DNA from: Epiperipatus broadwayi
Taxonomy: Eukaryota; Onychophora; Udeonychophora; Euonychophora; Peripatidae
DNA: 64,000 nucleotides
Direction: 5' to 3'
NCBI GenBank assembly: GCA_028023455.1
Contig: JAQFVV010000064.1
Coordinates: 556,001-620,000, forward strand
Part shown: positions 47,047 through 60,512 of the stretch, in pieces
How positions within the stretch are numbered: position 1 is the stretch's first letter
Layout: every line of letters begins with the position of its first letter
Program-made: the position numbers and the translations under genes
The notes under the pieces: model-generated
The model's database searches: none
What the model was told of the DNA's origin: nothing
The model's input: the letters and a program-made list of their open reading frames with translations, nothing else

Positions 47047-49221
47047 AATATTTTTGTTCTGTATGCACTTTTGAGACTTCCATATTTGACTTTATAACTC
47101 CTAGTAGTTGTTTATTTTAGAATGTCTTTAGTCTTTTGTTTATATTACTCAAAGGCTTGTCCGTCCGCTATGAAATCATCAGCAAATAGCCTACAAAATA
47201 AAAGTAGTCTATTAAATAAAATTATTTTTCACAATGAGCCAATAAAAGAAGATTAACTGAATATTTTCAGTGTGGAAGATGTTACGTTTGTTACAAAGTG
47301 GTTTATGAAATGATCTCTTCTGAATTTTCTAGAGAGTATAGTATCTCAGTAGCAGAAATGTCATTAAACATTCTAATTACAAAAAACAACTACTGATAAA
47401 AAGGTATAAAATCTCACATAATGTATCCATATACAGATTTCATAGATACAAAAAATTAAGAAGGCAGTGCCTATAAATCAATTTAAAGTCTTTGTAACAA
47501 ATATGCAATGTGAAAATGGTGAAATTAAACTTTTTTAACAATCACATCATATGTGATTTTCAGCCATATAAGTAATCCAAAATTGAACCCACATTAAACA
47601 AGAATTTTAAAATTAAATTATTCAATACCAATGCAACCCAGATGAATTTATCCAATCTACACCTCTGTTGATGGTTCTGTTATGCTCAGAATTCGAAGTC
47701 AGGGCACAAATTGCATTTAACTCTCTTTAGGCATTACCATCAATATTCCATAGTAATAATTAATTCAACAATTGTTTTATAAATAATTTATTAATAATAT
47801 TGACATATTAAATTGATATGATATATACGTGTGAGTATGTGCATTCACCATTAACATGCTTGGTAAAATAACTAAATAAATCAAATAAATAAAAAGAAAC
47901 CTCTTTAAATTTAAAAAATCAACTTTAATATATTCATTAGCAAGTAACAGTATGAAAATATTTCATGTAACAAAAAAAGTTAATATAGCATGTGTTGTAT
48001 ATATCTCTATTATTTTTAGCATTAAGTTAATTACTATCTCCCTATATTCCCATGATACTAATATACCTCAGAGCATGAACACATTACTATAATTTATAAA
48101 ACAATAACTAAAAATATAAAATTACAAAATTATAATATAACTAACTAACTAATTAAGTATTAATTCAAAATTATGTGTACCAAAAATGATTCACATTATA
48201 AGATCCTTGTAAACTAATATTAGTATTATAAATAAATCCCTCCATGTATAGTCATATTATAAAATAAAAAAATTTCATGCAATGAGGTTAATCTTTCACA
48301 CAAAAATTTTTAACAAATATTACTATGTTAATTAAAATTAGTAAAAAACAAAATTCTGTTCTGTCATGCATAGATTCAATATGGTAACAAATTCTTATCT
48401 CCAGAATGAGTTAGACTTAAATTTACCTGGTCAATGTCACTTGTTTTTTTTTTTAAAAAAATGGAAGACCTAAATTTCTTTAAATAAATAATATTTTCAA
48501 AAATGTTTAGTGTAATGATGTTCTATTTCTCTTCATTTAGATAGTTTCTGAAATGAAGTACTCTCAGCATGAACAAAATTTGAAAATGAAAGAAATAACA
48601 TTTAGATATCAAAAGTATATAACATGCAAATAAAATCTGAAATGTTTAAAAAATATTGTCCTATTCTTTTCCATGATGAGGTGAAGAATGTTTTTTAATA
48701 ATAAAGTCCCATGTTTTTTTCTTCAGCAATCATTGCAGAAACAATCAAGATATTCTGTTATTTAGGTTTCCTTATATTGTGTGTAGTTGGCTTCTTCTTC
48801 TCCAGATTACTTTGCTACCAAATAATTTCTCACTGAAAATTATATTGATGAAATATAGATATATTTTAGGCCTTGTGTAGGCAACATTATTACATTATTT
48901 GGTTAAAACATCATTCCACATCATGACAAATTGTGTTTAGCCACAATACATTTTCAATAATTTTATATCTTCTTAAAATATTTAATTTCAATTTAAATAA
49001 ATATTTTGAAGAAATTTCTCTTCCTTGGAATTTTTCTTTAGAACAATCTTCTAAATTTTTATGATTTATAAATGAAAATATGTAGATAATTACATTTAAA
49101 AATATAAGCAATGAAATTCAAGAATAATTTACTTACTCTTTTTATTGAATGAATTCATAATTCTTTTAAAATGAAATTTTTATTTAAAAAAAAATTCTTT
49201 AAAATTATTAATCCATCTTAA

Positions 49222-49254
49222 TTTTGGTATGTTTGTATTTCAAACATACCAAAA
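49222..49254. repeat. Perfect hairpin, 14-bp arms
   Basis: TTTTGGTATGTTTG at 49222-49235 pairs exactly with 49241-49254 around a 5-base loop. It is not followed by a T-run and has no gene next to it. Confidence 0.9.
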
Positions 49255-50072
49255 TAAATGAGTGTAGTGGTTAGTTCTTTAGCAAAAGATTACATTAAGT
49301 TATTAAAAATTTGGTCTGGTTTTTATACTGGAATTGACTTTAGATAGCATATATAATATTTGCTTTTTGTGATTTAATATTTTCCTATTGTTAAAATAAT
49401 TATAATTTATAATTGGGTTCTAAATTCTATTTCTTTTGCTTTAATTGCTTAGATATGACATTGACCTGAGTTTATCTCCATGTCTACATCTTGGTTAATA
49501 AAATTTAATTAGTATAAACAATTATATATATATATATATTGTACCCTCACTATCGAGTTGATATAATAATAGAAAAAATACAACTAGCTCAGATAAAATA
49601 ATTACGCTCGGCTAAAATACATATAATCTTAATATAATCAATAATAAAGATATTCTATGATAATACTTACAATTCAACTAGCTCTAATTTATTAATAAAT
49701 AATAAAAAGGTTTGGTTTATAAAAAATTAAATAAATAAATATTAATAAATCATGAGCCAATTAAGTGAAGGATAAGCAGTAAAGAATTATATTGAGCCAA
49801 TATCCCACAGGATACAATTCCAATGGCATAAGAACACTATCCCCCCATCTATTATTTCAAATGATAATAAATTCATAGCATTCTTAAGACTTTAAAATAA
49901 TAACAATCAATTTAGTATAATGTTACTAAATAAATTCTAATCTTTTTATTAAAACAATATAATTATAATGATCTCAGGTTCTTTAAAATAACTCTAATCA
50001 ATTTATAATCTCCTGTAGTCAAGTATGATAAGGGATTTTGTATCATCCTCAACTACATCTAACTAATAATAA

Positions 50073-50304
<232 letters not shown>

Positions 50305-52568
50305 CATCTTCAATAAATAATTTTTAATCTTATCCACTATTCAATATTATGATAACTAACAACAATAATAATAACTATAAGTAATACAATTCTTTTAGTT
50401 TTCATGTGGCATCTTAAATAGAATATATGGTATAATCTGATACAATCTGAAAAATATGTGGCAACAAACAGTGTTAAAATTCTATGCAATAAATTGTGCA
50501 ATTAATTATGACCATAATAATAACATTAATGCAAAAGAAAATTTATCAAATATATTATATTCTGAATCATTGTGATTTTTTAAAATAAATAATTATATCT
50601 ATACTGTGCAAATATTATGTTTATTTTGCTATCTGTTAATCAAGTATTTGTGATAGTGAATAAATCAACATAACAAAAAGTTTTATAAATACAAGTTTAA
50701 CAAATTTTATTATCCTATACATTTAACAAAAACTATATACATTATTTACAATTACCCTTTATAAACTCTAACAAATATAAAGCTAATGAAAATAATATTA
50801 ACTTACATACTTCCACATTATAAAAAATACAATAAATCAACAAGTAAATAAGCTTTTACTCCAACTTATGTACTATTTATGGTACATAAAGTAGGATGAA
50901 GTAAAGAAGGGTTCTCCTCTTTTCTTCCAATGCATAAGCTTGTGGTTAAAACCTGTAGAGGTTCCTACCTTCGCATTTTTAACCGCACACACTTTAGGTT
51001 TATTGCCTTAGTAAATATTAAAAATACAATTTAAATTTAAGACTACTCTTATAGTTTAATAAAATATCTATTAATGAAATATAGCTAAAACATATGGTTT
51101 TCATAAGAGTACACGAAAAATATAAAATATGAAATACCTAAATAACGTTCATCTTTAAAATATGTTCAAATATTTTTTACAATAAATCAATTAAACTTAT
51201 CTAATATAATTTAGTAAAATAATAATATTGGTATTCTTTTGCATATTTTGCTTGGTACTACTGTCTAAATAAAAATTCTTATATATGTGTTTCAGGTATG
51301 TTTAAGATATAAAATCATATTCATAAAACACAAGCATTCATTCTATTTTGTGTTGTTTATTTTGGATGTTTTGTTTTTTAAAAAATATGCATTAACACAT
51401 GAAATCAAAATATAAAAAATTATTCAAAAATCTCGTGAATAGTTATCATCTCTTTTATGTTTTTAAAATGGTTTTAATAAAAATATGAAAAATATCTGAT
51501 TCTTTATTATTCACTGTTAACATTTACATTCAACTTCATTTGTATTTGATCTTAACCTAAACCAAAACGAGAAAATCTATCTCATTTCCTTTCAAAATAA
51601 CAATACTACAATTCCAAAATTATTCATTATTTTCTTTCATAAAAATACAATGCTATACGATATAATAACTGTTGAAATTAAGATAGTAATATGATGCATA
51701 GGCATGAAGAAATAACTAGAGTAAAGACTCAATAGTATAAAATAGATTGGATAATCTACATGGACACAGTGTAAATGAAGAGGCATGACTTTTCTGTCTA
51801 ATACCCTCAAATATAATAATAATGTCGAGGCTATTTATTCAGCACTCACTCGCACATTTTAAAATAGAAAATATCAAGAAAAACACTCTCCATGGAAAAT
51901 ATATACAAGACACGGGGCTACGTTATCTATACTTGCATGAACTATTAAGATAACAATATAGGTTACTTTCCTATTTTCTCCATAGATCCTACATATAAGC
52001 ATCCAAACGTTTCTTTACATAATCCCTAAGTGACACTCCAAATAACAAACAAAATTCACATATGACTTTAACCATCTAAAACTACTACAAAAAAGGGTTT
52101 TAATCGCTTTTAAAAAACTCAGCAATAAAAAATACAAATGATTTTTGTTTTAAAATATTAAAATCAATATTCAAAATATTTCCAAAAGTAGGGTTTATCC
52201 ATTAAAGAATCATATAAAAATTATGAGTATCAATAATATATATTACATTGGTAATATAAAAGAAACTGTATGCATATCTGTCTAAAATTATGGCTTATAT
52301 TTTAGAACAATAATAAAGTTTTATGAGTAATTAACACACATATACATGTTCATATGACAAAGCAATATCATAAAAAAATATTCCAAGCAATTCTAGAAAA
52401 TAAAAAAATATATATCATGTAAAATTAATAAATTTTATAAAGTTTACCTAGTGACCCTACACTTGTCAGTCACTATTATAGACGTCTTTGGCCCAATATT
52501 TAACATAAGAAAACATATTAATTAATAATAAGAGACATTCATCTTAACTATCATAACTTTATTAAAGT

Positions 52569-53034
52569 ATATAAAATGCGCTAACATGCACAACCACACA
52601 AAGCTAAAAACAAATAAAGCAAATATATATTATTTTAATATCTATTCATTAAATGACTAAGCGCTTTCAAGGTTCAAGCCCTCATAATCATAACCTTATT
52701 ACAAAATATAATAAATTGACTCGAAGTGATGCAAATTTATGCAAATGAAATAATTATGCATTCCATTTCTTGGATATTTTGTAGCAAGAGTATTTTCTAT
52801 TGGTGGCAATGACTCTTGCTACAAAATATCCAAGAAATGGAATGCATAATTATTTCATTTGCATAAATTTGCATCACTCCGAGTCAATTTATTATATTTT
52901 GTAATAAGGTTATGATTATGAGGGCTTGAACCTTGAAAGCACTTAGCCATTTAATGACTAGATATTAAAATAATATATATTTGCTTTATTTGTTTTTAGC
53001 TTTGTGTGGTTGTGCATGTTAATGCATTTTATAT
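52569..53034. mobile_element. Foldback element, ~223-bp arms, 20-base loop
   Basis: Arms at 52569-52791 and 52812-53034 are very nearly identical inverted copies: only a few differences are visible, for example AAGCGC/AAGTGC and CTCGAAG/CTCGGAG. The loop is ATTTTCTATTGGTGGCAATG. The arm core TAAGCGCTTTCAAGG with CATAATCATA matches the older foldback at 27646-28707. High arm identity means a recent origin or ongoing arm-to-arm gene conversion. Confidence 0.92.
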
Positions 53035-55647
53035 TTTTTGATTCCTAATTAGCCACAAAGTATAAACTATTTGCTTATATCATACCTTTAAAATGTTTAT
53101 GAAAACTTTACAAAATATTAAAATATTCTTTAAAATATTGATTTTTTAGGATAAATAAAAACATTTAAAGTGTCTTTTCCTACCCTAACACTAAAAAAAC
53201 TTAATACTACAATTAGTATATAAAATAATAATAAAAACTATAGTTACTAAACACCAATTCTTTCTTCTCTTAATAAAGTTTAGTTTTTAAAAAGTTTTTC
53301 TTCCTTTCAATATTTTCATAGAAGGTCTCCTGACACTTGTTGCTAAGTGATGCTATTGTCCAGGAGTTTTAAACACAAAACAATTTTCTCCTCCTGGCAT
53401 GCAATTGTTCACAAGTAAAAAAAAAATTGATTTTTAAATCCAAAAATATTTAAAAATTGGCTATTAAACCTGTTCTAAAAGTCTTTTAAAAATATAGTTC
53501 TATCTGTAGCTTCCTCAGGATGACAGCTATTTAATGTGATATCACTAGAAAAAGGTTTTTATAAATAGTCTACAGAGTTTTTCCCATTCACTTATATTAT
53601 ACCAGCTTCAGATGCATCATTATTGGCAGTAAAAAAAATTCACATGTATATTTGCAGAAAATATGCATTTTTAATTCCATTCAAAAATATTATTTTATAA
53701 TAATGTAATTTTTAAGTCACTTATAATGGTATATTTTCAGTCAGGATAATATTTATTCTTTTAATTATCCATTTATTTCTTTTCTGATGAATAAGTTAAA
53801 AACCAGTTTTATATTATTTAAATAATTTACGGTATTTTTTAATAACAACTTGCCATCAAAATTTATATCCATAATAATGTTGGTTTTTCTTTTTAATCAT
53901 TTTTGAAGAAAGATTTGTAATAAACTTTTTTTAAGTCAATATTTTTAAAAAATATTCACTGCAACGTTTTTTTTTCTAAAAAAAAAACATATATATAGTT
54001 ACTAACGTAAGCATAAAAGGTATCTTTTCCTTATCGGTTCAATATTAAATTCATTCTCTCAGTTTGTTAAGAAATATTATTTTTTTCTGTTTTCAAATAA
54101 TTCTTTATCATCCAAATAAAGACTTTAAGACGTTTAAAATATAATGCATGAACATGCAAGTTCTTTGAAAAATATTTCTATACAATACTCTTGCAAATGT
54201 TCAAAGTATTAAAAATAAATCATGATACAAATTCTTCCATAATACATTTAAAACTATACTTTTCTTTAGCAGCTGTACTTTTGTCATTGATTCTTTTGAA
54301 TACATTATCTCTGGTATTAAATCCATAGTTTTACTGTGAATTTGGCTTAAGCTTCAATAAAAATATCTAGTAGAGAATTTTATTCATTTAAGGATGCATT
54401 ATTACTTTGACTTAATAAATTGGTATTCCTTCAAAAACTTTTCTCAAAAAATAATATCATTAAAAAGTATACTAAGTAATATTCCAATGTTGATTTATGA
54501 TAATAATATTGATAATAAAACAATAAATTAACAAGTTAATAAGAAAAATTAAGCAAGTGATTAAGTAAGAGCATCTAAATTTATAGTAGATCTAACTTAC
54601 TATATGATTGGTTATTTAATCTTCAACTTATGATCTAATTTACATATTTGTTAAGTTTATGTTATTAAAATTTAGAAATAAAAATTTATGATTCATACTA
54701 TAATATTAAATATTATTACAAAATTTAATTCTAAAATAATTTTATACTTTTACCTAACAAATTAAATACTTCAAAAAAACATTTTAAAAATAATACTGCA
54801 TTAATTTATCCAATATTTAATTTTAATGTATATATTTTTAAAATTTAACTTTACAAACTACACTTGTTTTAAAGCTATCTAATTAAATAATTTTACATTC
54901 ATTGTCAGTCACATGACTTAAAAACCAGACAGAATGTAGCAATTTTTTCTATTTACTGTTGGAAGACAGAATTATGTTAAACATTTTATTACAAAATATT
55001 ATATTATAAAAAAAATAATAAAATATAATAATACAATTTGGAATAGTAAATTTTGAAATTATTTAAGCAATAACAAATTAAATATATTTCTCTACCACAA
55101 AATAATATACTTTTAATAAATAATTTATAATACCAATATTAAATTTAATTTTTATTTATAATACATTAGCTTATTTAAATTTTAAACCATTTTTTTAAAA
55201 ATACTTTTAACACTTTATTTAATAAGACTTTTAGTATATTATTTACTATAGCCAGTTTTCCCAACCATACAAGAATCATAATATTTAGCTTTACTTATAA
55301 TTTTAGCATATTAACATAGTTTTTACTCATTTATAACTTTCAACTCTATTTTAACAAAGTTTTAAAAATCTTATCAACATTATACAGCATTTATACGATT
55401 TAAGTTTTCCCTTAATTTAAAATTTTTCAAACATTGACTTAGTAAACCTATTTGGATCTAGTAGAAAGGGTACAATATATATATATATATGAAATACAGG
55501 TATTCTTATACCTGGAACTTAATTGTAAATAGGGATTTGAACTCAGACTTTCAAGCAATCTTCAACTATTTATACCATTTTTTACTACTGATATACATGA
55601 CCACACACATGTAGAAAAGATAAATAATCACCAATATATATATATAT

Positions 55648-55775
55648 CATCATCATCATTATCAACCATTATCAATCCACTGCAGGATGAAGGTCTCTCC
55701 AAGTTTAATCCATCTTCTCCGATCTTTAGCTTCTCTTCTCCACATCACCCCTACACATTTTCTTATTTCATCCAT

Positions 55776-55779
<4 letters not shown>
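55648..55779 (-). pseudogene. RTE-type LINE, extreme 3' end (132 bp)
   Basis: The minus strand encodes WMDEIRKCVGVMWRREAKD, then WIKLGETFILQWIDNG and a stop, followed by a (GAT)n tail at 55648-55660. This is almost identical to the last 38 codons of the copy at 7541-8308. It is strongly 5'-truncated, and the truncation point abuts the TA array. Confidence 0.93.

Positions 55780-55864
<85 letters not shown>
55779..55864. repeat. (TA)n microsatellite, ~43 units
   Basis: A pure TA run of about 86 bp at the 5' truncation point of the RTE fragment. Confidence 0.97.
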
Positions 55865-55870
<6 letters not shown>

Positions 55871-55915
55871 AACTAGCACTCATCAGCTGGTCCAAATTAT
55901 ATAAGAGGATAATAA

Positions 55916-57995
55916 AATAATCATTTTAAAGTTATTAATTTTATTAATAACTATCTGTTCTTCTAACTTAAGATTTTAAGGCTTGAATTAATTTAGATAT
56001 ATATATCTATCAAAAATAATAAGCCTATAAATTATAAACTTACATTTGTATTTTTTATTTACATTTTGATATTACATTTGGATAGGTTATGTTAATAGGA
56101 TTGTAAGTAACCCTTACAATAACAATAAAAATAATAAATATAATGGTAATTATATTATTATACAACATTTTCATCAGCAAGAAGCATTTTCTTTTAATGC
56201 CTTAACTTGCCTCAACTTCCATTAAATAGTTAATTACTCTTACATTTATGATTTTTATTGTTATTACAATAGTTTTTTTAATTAATGGACTGTTTATATA
56301 TATATATATATATAATCATATATATATATATATATATACATGGCTGTCTATTGGGTCTTCAAGGTAGGGCATTAAACATGATAAGGCAAGTCAATTAATT
56401 GATGATTTACTTGGGCTTTATGAAGTGGTCCTATGATGATTACTGATTGATTCAGATGGAATTCACTCTTGCATGACTTCCCTTATTTCATGTCTTCTTG
56501 ATTCTCATTATCCCACAGTATTCAAATTCAGGAAGAATGTACATGTATTCTATTCCAATTATGATTATTTCATGTCTGACATGTATATTGGATATGCGTA
56601 TTGTGTGATTAATTGGAAAAGATAAGGTGACAAACAATTAGTTTAATTAAATATTTAATGTTTAACAAATGTATTTTGATGACGATTTCTATTCATGATT
56701 GTTTTATAACAAAAGTGATGTGTTTGCTTATCATTTAGTCATCGTATAAACATGATCATCCATTTATATTCATAATCTAATCGACTAACCCAAACTTTTG
56801 ATCCTCTGAAGAATTGTCTTTCACAATCCTAATTTAATAATTTCAACTTAATGTAGAAGACAATCTAAAGCTATATTTTAACGATTAACTCTTTGCTAAC
56901 CAAACTTCCTATCATTATTTAGTCATTAATTTCTGATTCATTCATCTATCTTTGATGATTTATTGATGATTGCTTTAAAAGTTTGAATTCCCTCCCTATT
57001 CTGGTGTTGTATGTATCTATGATAAAACAGACCAATCATTCAATGGTTTTAGTCATGCATTCCAAATAACAAATAGTTAACAACTAAATTAATTGAACAC
57101 TAACATTGAACATCAAATATTGTAATTGGCAGAGTGTGAGTGCTTAATATTGTATAATAACAAAGTCTCACCATCCAAGTCAATACTAAATAAAAAATTA
57201 ATATTAGAATTGATAACTCCCTTTGTCTACAAACTAATTGATGATTGGATGGATTGACTCACTGTTTTTAAAAGAAAGAAATCAGTTTAACAAGTAAAAT
57301 AATAATAATAAAAATTTTACAAACATAACATGAGATATTATTCCAGTGTAGTCTAGCCACAGTTCAAAATCTTATAGTTCATATTGGAAAACATTTGGGT
57401 TTCATTGCCTTTAGGAAAGTTCTTTTGCATTAGCTGGGTGGTAGTTCATCTGATAGTATCAGGCCACCATTTGGATCTTCACAATGGTGACTCAAACTTT
57501 TTTATAAACTATTGTTTAAGTTCTGATATATTTTTTTTTAATTGATCATAGTACATTGTAGATATTTTCATTGGCATGTTCATTAGAATGTTGATTTTAA
57601 TTAATACCCATATTAGGAACTCATTGTTGTATGATGAGCAGCTCCATACCCAGAATGCTTTCTCAATTTCTAGTCATGAATGTCTTGATATTTCCTAGCT
57701 TATAACTTAGGTTTGAAATATTAATTGTATGGAATCAGTGGAAGGTTTTTTAGTCAATCTTCTCAGGATGTAATTATAGCGGTTTATGAGCTTTGATGTT
57801 GAGGATTGTTAAAATTATGAATAATTTACTTTTAGGAATTTATAAAATAAATTTTCCTGAAAATGTAATTTATTTGCCTTCGTTTTTTCTTAAAAACCAA
57901 GTAATTCTATATTTCCTCACATTTCACTTTTGATATCTGGGTTTTAAGTTCACACTTTTATTTGCATTGTTGACATCATTTTGATATATATATAT
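55916..57995. other. Mostly unassigned sequence left of LTR-like unit C
   Basis: Contains the dispersed repeat at 56101-56296, TA runs near 56290-56338, and somewhat GC-richer sequence at about 56340-57100 and 57360-57500 that I could not assign. No convincing exon or long ORF. Confidence 0.5.
56101..56296. repeat. MITE-like repeat with subterminal inverted arms
   Basis: CTTACAATAACAATAAAAAT near 56113 is inverted near 56257 (ATTTTTATTGTTATTACAA). The right end TTTTTTAATTAATGGACTG abuts a TA run, as in the related copies at 6471-6694 and 10737-10858. Confidence 0.65.
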
Positions 57996-57999
57996 ATAT

Positions 58000-60479
58000 T
58001 GTTACAGGGCGCTTTATTTAGATGTTTAGATCTACCCGTATTTTCCTAAAAGAGATCGAGAGCTCCGAAACAAACATGACATAGCGTAAAGCTTTATTTA
58101 TTTTCTTATATCGGTAATTATTCACTATCAATACAAGGGGGCGCCAGACATGATGATTTAATTATTATTTAACTTCTCGCATCACCTTACGTCATGTCAA
58201 AACGATTTTGAAGTCTAATCCCGCCCACTAGCTCCAACTCCTAGCATGGACCAATAGGGTCACTCAGGGCCACGATGTAATTGTCTCAGCAATTACTCCT
58301 TACGTAAAAGACGTACTGTACACTAATGGGAAGGAAGTTTTGTTTATTAACTGAGTGATCCTAGTACTGGACTTAACTATTGGTTGTTGGCGACCAATAC
58401 GACTGTTCGTTCATCCCTCCAACAAGATTAGGCTTCTAAGATCATCCCCCCTATGAATTACTTTCAATATTAGCATTAAACATTTCTTTATATTTTATTA
58501 TAGGCCCGCCCAATTCTTAACCTATCTTAACTAAGAGTAAATAAATAAACATCGTGACTTACGGCACGATGTTGGCAAAAGACATTTTAAAAAGAAACAA
58601 ATGGTTAAGTAAACAAATATAAATCTAAATTAGTGTAATTAAATGATAACTTTATTGAAGATTAAAAAAAAGAAATAAGTAAGAATTTAATTGTACGAAA
58701 AGATTTGAGAAATGCTCGACTTGTTTATATGCTGAACAAATTTATTAAATATAAAAAAAACAATATTAATTCAAAATTTATTTGCACACGCACACACACG
58801 CTTCACCCCCGCACAGAAAGAAATATATTATACATTATACAATATGGAATACAAGTTTCATTTTATATTTTCAAGTAATCACGATGGCATATTAGATAAT
58901 AATTAAGGTTAAAGTTCATGTTTTGGAAAAGTCCTAAGATTAAATTTGATTTTATGAATGTTGAGATTACACACAGATAAGTTACAATAATAAGTTAAAT
59001 ATTACGGAATTTTTTATGATTTAATTTACGCAAGTGTAAGTTAGTTAACTATGAGATTGCCTTTAAGAGTTTATGAATGGAGTGAATGAAACATAAAGAA
59101 AAATAAATTGTTTACCTAGGATTTGGATTTCGACTTCCGCTGCTTCGAATGAAATGAGGATTTGAACGTGGGATATGGCATCTTCATAATGAAGTTATTT
59201 GTTTTATTCAAAGTTGAGCATAGCATGGTCTGGACGATTCTGGTATTTCTCGGAACATTATTATTTGATCGGAGCATTAATTTCAAGTGGAGATGTTGTT
59301 AAATATTCATAGCTTCGGAGATATTTGGTGGCGGAGCGTCGATCAGTCACTGACGGGTTTCCTAGCCCATCATGATAATCGACGCTCTCAGTATTAATTT
59401 CACAATGATCATCTTGAATTCAGATACGGCGAAACGAAAGAATATTATTTTATATTACGCTATATCAAATAAACACGTTAAGCGAAAAACATATTAAGCA
59501 ACAATATCAAGTTCTTTCATTGAATAGATTTTTCGGGATATTTATAAGAGATGGATTTTATCTTAGGATCCAATCTCCCCCCAGAGTTCCATATTTTTAG
59601 AGTTGTCGTTAGGGTCCGCGTTCGATGTAAATGTTCACTCAATCCTTGTGCTTAAGGCAATTTTTAGGTCTAGGCAATCTCATGTTGCAATCTCTGTTAA
59701 CCAACTTCTATTCATTCACACTTTGAGTGCATGCATGTGTGCATGTCTTACAAGAACAATACAATTTACATTAACTTAGAAGTCGAGCATTTAATCTTTT
59801 CTCAAATCATTTCTAAAAGTTTTACTTTTACTATAATTCTAAGATCGGAAGACCCTTTTTCAAATACCCCGTGGCGTATACAAGTGAAAATTATCTATTA
59901 ATATTTATAAGAGCATATTATATTTTCTTTTATTATATTTTTAGAGAATGTTATATTATTAATTTATACGAAAGCCTTAACTATTTAATGAGACAATTAT
60001 TATCTTTATTTTTACAAATGTATTTTAGAAAATGGAAAGAAAACTATTAACGGTTACAAAGTATAACGTTAAGAGTATTTTATACTGCTTGAGTGTGTGT
60101 GTGTTTACATATACCGACTTTGTCTCGGTATAATATATATATATATATGTATATAATTTTATGCTGGATTAATAAACTAACAAATTTAATATTAATTGTT
60201 ATTTCTTTTTTTTTGTTTTTAGAGATTTTTGCTTGCTTGCATTTATGGGTTTGGTATATATATAATTTTCATTTTGTCAAGTCGGTATTGTTATAAATAT
60301 GGTTTTAATTGACAGATTTACACTTTTATTAATACATAATTAATAATGTATATTTGGTATATTTGTGTGGTTATTGCTTGGTATTATACATAAAGGGTAC
60401 TGGTAAAGTGGTTACTTTCCTATATTAAAATTTTATCTTTCTTTTAAATATTTAGTGAATGGTAAAGTGACACCTTACA
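58000..60479 (+). mobile_element. LTR-like unit C (solo LTR candidate, 2.48 kb)
   Basis: Starts TGTTACAGGGCGCTTTATTT and ends GTGACACCTTACA, the TG...CA form, with ATAT at 57996-57999 and 60480-60483, inside a TA run. The interior is GC-richer (about 58000-58560 and 59130-59660) than the surrounding DNA. No long ORF. The start resembles that of unit A (TGTAACAGGC). A second LTR is not seen in the window, so it is a solo LTR or one end of a larger element. The TA-rich context weakens the duplication as proof. Confidence 0.65.

Positions 60480-60504
<25 letters not shown>

Positions 60505-60512
<8 letters not shown>

Larger units (their letters stand above)
45771..49535. other. AT-rich stretch with minor repeats only
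   Basis: No gene is supported. A decayed LINE-like fragment on the minus strand near 47040-47190 is possible, because the complement of TGAAATCATCAGCAAATAGC reads like a degenerate ADD box, but this is weak. Confidence 0.45.
55500..55915. other. Nested insertions: MITE fragment split by an RTE 3' end and a (TA)n array
   Basis: The left piece (about 55580-55640: CACATGTAGAAAAGATAAAT, then AATCACCAATATAT) and the right piece (about 55866-55890: CTCATCAGCTGGTCCAA) match consecutive parts of the MITE at 29151-29402. Between them lie the RTE fragment and a TA array. A SINE-like GATTTGAACTCAGACTTTCA (minus-strand B box) lies at about 55525-55550. Confidence 0.65.

Noticed and set aside
55662-55920. 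ORFs with (YI)n runs on both strands
   Set aside because: They arise from the TA array joined to the RTE 3' end. Only the RTE part is meaningful.
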